DNA from: Actinomycetota bacterium
Lineage (GTDB): Bacteria; Actinomycetota; Actinomycetes; Mycobacteriales; Mycobacteriaceae
Assembly: GCA_005787665.1 (NCBI GenBank)
Contig: SYAB01000034.1
Span: forward strand, 1-11,356
Direction: 5' to 3'
Length of the DNA stretch: 11,356 nucleotides
Positions 7,420 to 11,356 of the stretch are shown here, piece after piece. How positions within the stretch are numbered: the stretch's first letter is position 1; every line of letters begins with the position of its first letter. The position numbers and the translations under genes are program-made. Below the pieces are notes generated by a model. That model was not told where the DNA came from, did no database searches, and saw nothing but the letters and a program-made list of their open reading frames with translations.

Positions 7420-8439
7420 TCACGCTAGCGGATCGGATTCGTCGGTCAGCGACCACCGTTGTAGCGCAGCGCGGGCCACGTCATCCCCGGCTCGCACCGC
7501 CATCGGCCGCACCGCTGCACCCCACACCGCATGAGCAGCCGCCCGCACGACGGACAAGCCGTCCATGCCCGGGTCGGCCCCGGTCGCGGTGAGGGTCACG
7601 GCGCCTGCTTCGACGCGGGCGTTCCAGGCCGGATGGGACGACACCGCGAGGTCACCGGCGTCGGCATGGAGGGCCCGCAGGTCGGCGGCGATATAGGTCG
7701 GCCGTTGGTCGGGCACGGCATGGACCGCATCGCGGGCGGTGTTGACCCCGGTCAGCACCATCAGGCTTGGCAGGTCTGCAGCGTTGGCCCCGGCGATATC
7801 GGTGTCGAGGCGATCGCCGACGACCAGCGGACTGTGGAACTGCCCGCGGGCAAGCGCGTCGTACATCAGGCCGGGCGCCGGCTTGCCGGCTACCAGCGGT
7901 TCCCGGCCGGTTGCTGCGCGCAGCGCGGCCACCAGCGAGCCGTTGCCGGGCAGCAAGCCGCGCTCGGTGGGCAGCGTGAGGTCCAGATTGGAGGTGACCC
8001 ACAGCGCGCCGGCCCGGATCGCCAGCGCCGCCTCCGCAAGCTCGGGCCATCCGATCGTCATCGACAGGCCCTGGACCACGGCGACGGGCTCGTCGGCGAC
8101 CAGCCGCACGGGCAGCAGACCGACGGCCTCAACCTCGCCGGCCAGAGCCTCGGTTCCCACCACCAGAACCGCCGAGCCGGCCGGGATCCGCTGGCTGAGC
8201 AGGCGGGCGGCGCTCTGGGCGCTGGTCACCACATCCGCAGCGGTGGCGGCGAATCCGAGTTCGCTCAGATGCGTGGCCACCTCACCGGCCGATCGGGAGG
8301 CGTTGTTGGTGACGTACAACGCCCGGCTGTCCAGCTCGGCCAGCGTCTGGACCGCGCCCGGGGTCGGGGCATGCCCGCGGAAGACGGTGCCGTCGAGGTC
8401 GAGCAGGAGGCAGTCGTGCCGGTGCGCGAGCGATTCCAT
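7420..8439 (-). CDS. HAD-family phosphatase (Rv1692-like glycerol 3-phosphate phosphatase)
   Basis: A 339-residue HAD hydrolase of the NagD / phosphoglycolate-phosphatase type. The M. tuberculosis homologue Rv1692 (353 residues) has been reported as a glycerol 3-phosphate phosphatase acting in recycling of phospholipid head groups. Motif I is DLDGTV (14-19; nucleophile D14, acid D16), motif II VTNNAS (43-48), the motif III lysine K186 in VAGKPAPG, and motif IV GDRLDTD (208-214), all intact. Residues about 262-339 form a C-terminal extension beyond the phosphatase core, ending in VARAALQRWSL. In Rv1692 the matching region is described, as I recall, as acetyltransferase (GNAT)-like. The ATG at 8439 comes one base after the upstream TPR-protein stop (TGA-G-ATG), so translation is probably coupled. 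Upstream in-frame codons lie inside that gene and do not resemble the family. The substrate is inferred from the homologue. Confidence 0.92.
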   Translation of the reverse strand: MESLAHRHDCLLLDLDGTVFRGHAPTPGAVQTLAELDSRALYVTNNASRSAGEVATHLSELGFAATAADVVTSAQSAARLLSQRIPAGSAVLVVGTEALAGEVEAVGLLPVRLVADEPVAVVQGLSMTIGWPELAEAALAIRAGALWVTSNLDLTLPTERGLLPGNGSLVAALRAATGREPLVAGKPAPGLMYDALARGQFHSPLVVGDRLDTDIAGANAADLPSLMVLTGVNTARDAVHAVPDQRPTYIAADLRALHADAGDLAVSSHPAWNARVEAGAVTLTATGADPGMDGLSVVRAAAHAVWGAAVRPMAVRAGDDVARAALQRWSLTDESDPLA

Positions 8440-8440
8440 C

Positions 8441-9262
8441 TCAGGCGAGCTCGTCGATCCGGTCCTCGGCGTCGGTGACGCCGTCGACGTCGGCAGCCGC
8501 GGAGTGCACGAACCACTGCAGGGCCTCCTCCGCACGGCCGAGCGCCAGCAACGCCTCGGCGTAGGCGTAGAACAGCCGTGCGGCCGTCGGACCCGTTCGG
8601 GTCGGGTCGGGCGGAGGCGATGACAGGACGGCCAGCGCCTGATCGAGATGCCCGAGGTCGGCGCGGGCCCCGGCGGTCACGATGCGCATCTCATCGGCGT
8701 CGTCCCCGGTGAGTGCCGCGGCCTCCGCGCTGCGCGCCAGTTCGATCGCCCGTTCGGGCCTGCCCACGCCGCGTTCGCAGTCCGCGATCAGCGGCAGTAA
8801 CTGGGATTTCGAGCCCATCCGGCGCGCGGCCCGGAATTCCGACAACGCCTGCGCCCAGTCGCCGCAGTAATAAGCGGCGATGCCGACGGCCTCCCGGATC
8901 GCGGCAATCCGCCCCGAGCGGTTGCGCGCGGCCTGCGCGTGAGCCAGGGCGGCTTCGGGGTCCTCGTCAAGCAGTTCGCCGGCCGCGACGAGATGGCGTG
9001 CGACGGTGTCGGCCGTGGTGCGGTCCAGCGTCATCAGTTCGGCCCGGACGTCGGGGGCGAGCTGTTTGGCTTCGACGGTGGGCGGGATGGCCGGCCCGCT
9101 CGGTTCCTTCGGCGCGGCGGCGCCCTCGGAGGTACGCGGGGTCTGCTCTCGCCTGCCGCGCTCCGGGCCGCGGCGTCGCGGCGGTGTGGCGCCATGACGC
9201 CCTCGGGCCCCGGAATGCCGCGCGGGCCGGCCCCGGCCGCTGTCGTTCTCGTCGTCAGCCAT
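8441..9262 (-). CDS. TPR-like protein (Rv1691 family), first gene of the operon
   Basis: A 273-residue cytoplasmic protein matching the Rv1691 position (about 250 residues there). Residues 1-65 are disordered and rich in Arg, Gly and Pro (basic clusters at 10-42). From about 66 on it is helical with tetratricopeptide-like pairs: ARHLVAAGELLDEDPEAALAHAQAA (88-112), GIAAYYCGDWAQALSEFRAARRMG (127-150), DCERGVGRPERAIELARSAEAA (161-182), AGARADLGHLDQALAVL (197-213), YAYAEALLALGRAEEALQWF (232-251). TPRs mediate protein-protein contacts; the partner is unknown. The start at 9262 is fixed: going upstream the frame meets a TGA eight codons back with no other start codon between. No Shine-Dalgarno lies at a usable distance, but a -10 like TATCCT sits seven bases upstream, so leaderless initiation is likely. 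It heads the six-gene unit and is divergent from the exported protein gene at 9374. Confidence 0.88.
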   Translation of the reverse strand: MADDENDSGRGRPARHSGARGRHGATPPRRRGPERGRREQTPRTSEGAAAPKEPSGPAIPPTVEAKQLAPDVRAELMTLDRTTADTVARHLVAAGELLDEDPEAALAHAQAARNRSGRIAAIREAVGIAAYYCGDWAQALSEFRAARRMGSKSQLLPLIADCERGVGRPERAIELARSAEAAALTGDDADEMRIVTAGARADLGHLDQALAVLSSPPPDPTRTGPTAARLFYAYAEALLALGRAEEALQWFVHSAAADVDGVTDAEDRIDELA

Positions 9263-9269
9263 CCGGTAG

Positions 9270-9275
9270 AGGATA
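9270..9275 (-). promoter_or_regulatory. Predicted -10 for a leaderless operon transcript
   Basis: TATCCT on the minus strand matches TANNNT and ends seven bases before the ATG at 9262. That places the transcription start at or next to the A of the start codon. No -35 match is obvious, which is common for mycobacterial SigA promoters. It would drive the TPR protein-HAD-small ORF-tlyA-nadK-recN unit. Confidence 0.5.
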
Positions 9276-9373
9276 CGGCCACGTCATTCCTCCCCTCTGC
9301 GGCTGTTCGATCGCCGCGATCCGTGGTAGGAAACCTACGAGGGGATTTCTTCACCGATGAGCCGGGGTCTCAT

Positions 9374-11167
9374 ATGTCGCGAGCAACCAGTTGGATGGGC
9401 GCGGTCACCGTCGGCGTCGGGCTGGCGCTGGGGGGTGGCGGTGCGGTCGCATCCGCCGAGCCGTCGGAAAGTGGCTCAGCCGCCGCGGACGCCGGCCCGG
9501 AGTCCGGCCCGGAGTCCCGCTCGCCGGGAACACCCACTACATCCGGTAGGAGGACGGCGCGAACTGGACCGGGCCAGTCGATGATGCCAGGCGCACGCGT
9601 CCGTCTCGCCCCGACCGTTCGGCGTTCGGCCCCGCCGCGCCCCGCGTCCGCGCCGGCTACCGACCCGCGGGCGAAGACCGGCGAACGCCCGGCTGCCGTC
9701 CCGGTAGTGCAGGCATCGGCCCCGGCGCCCGCCGACCCGATCAGCGCGGTGCTCTCCGGACTGGCCGCGGCCTTGAACAACCAGACCCCACGGCTGAAAC
9801 CCACCCAGACCGCCGTTGGCCCGGACGGTGTGGTCAGCGGGCAACTCAACGCGATCGACCCGGACAGCCCGCGGCTCGGCTACACCATCGCCTCTCAGCC
9901 CGCTCGCGGCAGCGCGGTACTCGACCCGGGCGGCGGATGGACCTACAGTCCCGACCAGGCGGTGATCGCCGCCGGACTGACCGACTCGTTCCGGGTCACC
10001 GTCAGCGACGCCCCCAGCGGGTTCGTCATTCACGGCCTGGCCGGACTGCTGCACCTGCTCAGCTTCGGACTGCTCGGCGCCCGCGGCGACGCCAGTACGG
10101 CCACGGTGACCGTCTCGATCGCCGCCGTGGCGGGTCCCGACCCGGCGACTCCGATTGCCGGGGATTATGCGCTGATCCCGCGGGCGGAGCTGATGTCCAA
10201 ACCGACCAGCGGTGCGGGCTGGGACTTCCTCACGAGGCAGGCCGACAGCGTCTGGGAGGCCCCTGACCTGTCGGCGCCGAACACCAAGAACCCGGGTCGG
10301 GTGCTGGCCGCAGCGCTGGTCTATGCGCGCACCGGCGACCTCAGCTACCGCGACAAGGTGATCGCCGCGGTCCGCCAGCTTCCCGGTACCGAGGCAAGCG
10401 CCGATATCGTTCTTCCGTTGGCCCGCAACCTCTTCGGCTACGTGATGGCCGCCGATCTGGTGGGCATGCCGCTGGACACCGTGACCGCCAACGGACAAAC
10501 CTGGCAGGAATTCCTGCGAGGCGCGCGCGATCTGGAGTTCCCCGGCAACACGCGGTGGCTGACGCTGGAGAAGACCGCAGGGGACACCGCGGGCAACTGG
10601 AACGCTTACGCCCTGTCCAGCCACCTGGCGGTGTCGATCGTCCTGGGCGATGAGGCCGCCGTCGCCCGCGATATCACGATCTTCCGCAGGTTCCTCGGCG
10701 ACACCACCTCGCCCTGGCCGGCGTTCAAGCCCACCTCGGGGCACGCGTGGAACGGCAATGGCTCGACCTGGGATATGACGCCGACCCTGCAGCGGGGCAT
10801 TAATCCGGCTGTACCGGGTGATCGGCGAAGCGGCGCGATCATCATCGACGTCTCGCGGCACACCGTCTATCCCTCGGTGCGGTGCTGCACGGTGGATCTG
10901 GCCGGCCGCGCGTACACCGAGGAGTCGCTCGACGGGCTCCTGGCGGTCGCCATGGTGCTCAAGGCCCGCGGCAGCGATTTCACCGACTTCGAGGATCAGG
11001 CGCTGCGTCGGGCCTACGAATTCCTGCTCGCCAACGGCGGCCCGTCCGGGTATTCCAACGGTCGCTACCTCGCGCCGGCGATCAATGCCTGGTACGGAAC
11101 GAGCCACGACACGTCGGACGGTGATTCGATCGCCCGCCACCTCGGATTCGGCGGCTGGCTGTTCTAA
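9374..11167 (+). CDS. Exported Ig-like plus alginate-lyase-like protein
   Basis: A 597-residue exported protein. Signal peptide at 1-28 (MSRATSWMGAVTVGVG, AxA cleavage after ASA). A low-complexity linker rich in Ser, Pro, Ala and Arg follows (about 29-140), including GPES twice (41-48). A VCBS/Ig-like module (about 143-250; GVVSGQLNAIDPDSP, GGGWTYSPDQ, SFRVTVSDAPSGFVIHGLAGLL) resembles modules of other mycobacterial surface proteins. The remainder (about 262-597) looks like the helical toroid of the alginate lyase / heparinase family: ALVYARTGDLSYRDK, AGNWNAYALSSHLAVSIVLGD (406-426), then WDMTPTLQRGI and YTEESLDGLLAVAMVLKARG. Candidate active-site residues are N408, H417, H457 and Y514, but I cannot align the classical NNH/Tyr set with confidence. 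A vicinal Cys pair sits at 504-505. ATG at 9374 has GGGG six bases upstream and starts right at the signal peptide; the frame is open further up but looks non-coding. Probably acts on a cell-wall or environmental polysaccharide; activity unproven. Confidence 0.82.
   Translation: MSRATSWMGAVTVGVGLALGGGGAVASAEPSESGSAAADAGPESGPESRSPGTPTTSGRRTARTGPGQSMMPGARVRLAPTVRRSAPPRPASAPATDPRAKTGERPAAVPVVQASAPAPADPISAVLSGLAAALNNQTPRLKPTQTAVGPDGVVSGQLNAIDPDSPRLGYTIASQPARGSAVLDPGGGWTYSPDQAVIAAGLTDSFRVTVSDAPSGFVIHGLAGLLHLLSFGLLGARGDASTATVTVSIAAVAGPDPATPIAGDYALIPRAELMSKPTSGAGWDFLTRQADSVWEAPDLSAPNTKNPGRVLAAALVYARTGDLSYRDKVIAAVRQLPGTEASADIVLPLARNLFGYVMAADLVGMPLDTVTANGQTWQEFLRGARDLEFPGNTRWLTLEKTAGDTAGNWNAYALSSHLAVSIVLGDEAAVARDITIFRRFLGDTTSPWPAFKPTSGHAWNGNGSTWDMTPTLQRGINPAVPGDRRSGAIIIDVSRHTVYPSVRCCTVDLAGRAYTEESLDGLLAVAMVLKARGSDFTDFEDQALRRAYEFLLANGGPSGYSNGRYLAPAINAWYGTSHDTSDGDSIARHLGFGGWLF
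9494..9517 (+). repeat. 12-bp in-frame tandem repeat, two copies
   Basis: GGCCCGGAGTCC occurs twice back to back and codes for Gly-Pro-Glu-Ser twice in the linker of the exported protein. Copy number could vary between strains without a frameshift. Confidence 0.85.
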
Positions 11168-11220
11168 TTCCCTTAATGCAGCATCAATTCGGCATTCGAA
11201 AAGGGGAGAATGGAAATGGG

Positions 11221-11250
11221 GAATGCCCCCCGATTTCTCGGGGGGCATTC
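11221..11250. terminator. rRNA operon terminator, perfect 13-bp hairpin, probably bidirectional
   Basis: GAATGCCCCCCGA at 11221-11233 pairs perfectly with 11238-11250 around a TTTC loop. On the minus strand it begins 11 bases after the 5S rRNA 3' end and is followed by pyrimidine-rich DNA, as expected for the end of an rrn transcript. It also lies 53 bases after the plus-strand stop at 11167, so it can stop transcription from both sides. Confidence 0.85.
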
Positions 11251-11261
11251 CTGTTAATGTG

Positions 11262-11356
11262 TGTTCGGCGGTGTCCTACTTTTCCACCCTGTTGGGTAGT
11301 ATCATCGGCGCTGGCTGGCTTAGCTTCCGGGTTCGGGATGGGTCCGGGCGTTTCCC
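11262..11356 (-). rRNA. rrf: 5S ribosomal RNA, 3' part (cut by window edge)
   Basis: The minus strand from the right edge reads GGGAAACGCCCGGACCCAT, then CCGAACCCGGAAGCTAAGCC, then GGTGGAAAAGTAGGACACCG. This is the conserved actinobacterial 5S rRNA core and 3' strand, ending near CGCCGAAC. About 95 bases are present; the first 20 or so lie beyond the window. The gene is the last of an rrn operon, so 23S and 16S genes should follow to the right. Being next to this protein-coding block, it fits rrnB of rapid growers rather than the murA-linked rrnA. The 3' end is placed within a base or two. Confidence 0.95.

Noticed and set aside
3905..7534. A 1209-codon plus-strand open frame opposite recN, nadK and tlyA
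   Set aside because: It lies antisense to four clear genes, is rich in Gly, Arg, Gln and His as expected from antisense GC-rich codons, and shows no domain. It is a shadow frame.
9255..9287. An 11-codon upstream ORF (ATG at 9287, minus strand) overlapping the TPR protein start
   Set aside because: The purine-rich GGGGAGG is only one base from this ATG, too close for use, and a leaderless start at 9262 would leave it untranscribed.
9476..11248. A 590-codon minus-strand open frame opposite the exported protein, reaching into the terminator
   Set aside because: Composition is Arg/Gly-rich without family motifs, it covers the hairpin, and the plus strand has a signal peptide and domains. It is a shadow frame.
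1..11356. CRISPR array, transposase, integrase, phage genes, tRNA or toxin-antitoxin pair
   Set aside because: No regularly spaced repeats, terminal inverted repeats, recombinase motifs or cloverleaf sequences were seen on either strand.

Overview
The window is GC-rich actinobacterial DNA. Its gene order matches the Rv1691-Rv1699 block of Mycobacterium tuberculosis as I recall it: TPR protein, HAD phosphatase, small ORF, tlyA, nadK, recN, steA, mctB/steB, pyrG. A 5S rRNA gene ends next to this block. The second rRNA operon (rrnB) of rapidly growing mycobacteria lies near tyrS and this block, so a rapid grower (Mycolicibacterium type) is the best guess. Genus is well supported; growth class is inference.

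Layout. Positions 1-190 (minus) hold the N-terminus of CTP synthase (pyrG), cut by the window edge. Positions 354-2466 (minus) hold mctB/steB and steA, one base apart. Positions 2641-3606 (plus) hold an extra secreted repeat protein, inserted in the opposite direction between steA and recN. Positions 3680-9262 (minus) hold a compact six-gene unit transcribed in the order TPR protein, HAD phosphatase, 63-residue protein, tlyA, nadK, recN, with overlaps or gaps of 8 bases or less. Positions 9374-11167 (plus) hold a large exported protein with an Ig/VCBS-like module and an alginate-lyase-like (alpha/alpha) domain. A perfect 13-bp hairpin terminator at 11221-11250 separates it from the 3' part of a 5S rRNA gene on the minus strand (11262 to the edge).

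Function. The minus-strand genes are core housekeeping genes: CTP synthesis, NADP synthesis, DNA repair, ribosomal RNA 2'-O-methylation, glycerol-phosphate recycling, and envelope or division factors. They look co-transcribed and translationally coupled. The two plus-strand genes are accessory exported proteins of unknown role and are the least explained part of the window. The first splits the usual operon, so steA-mctB probably needs its own promoter here. I see no CRISPR array, phage, transposon, tRNA or defence system.
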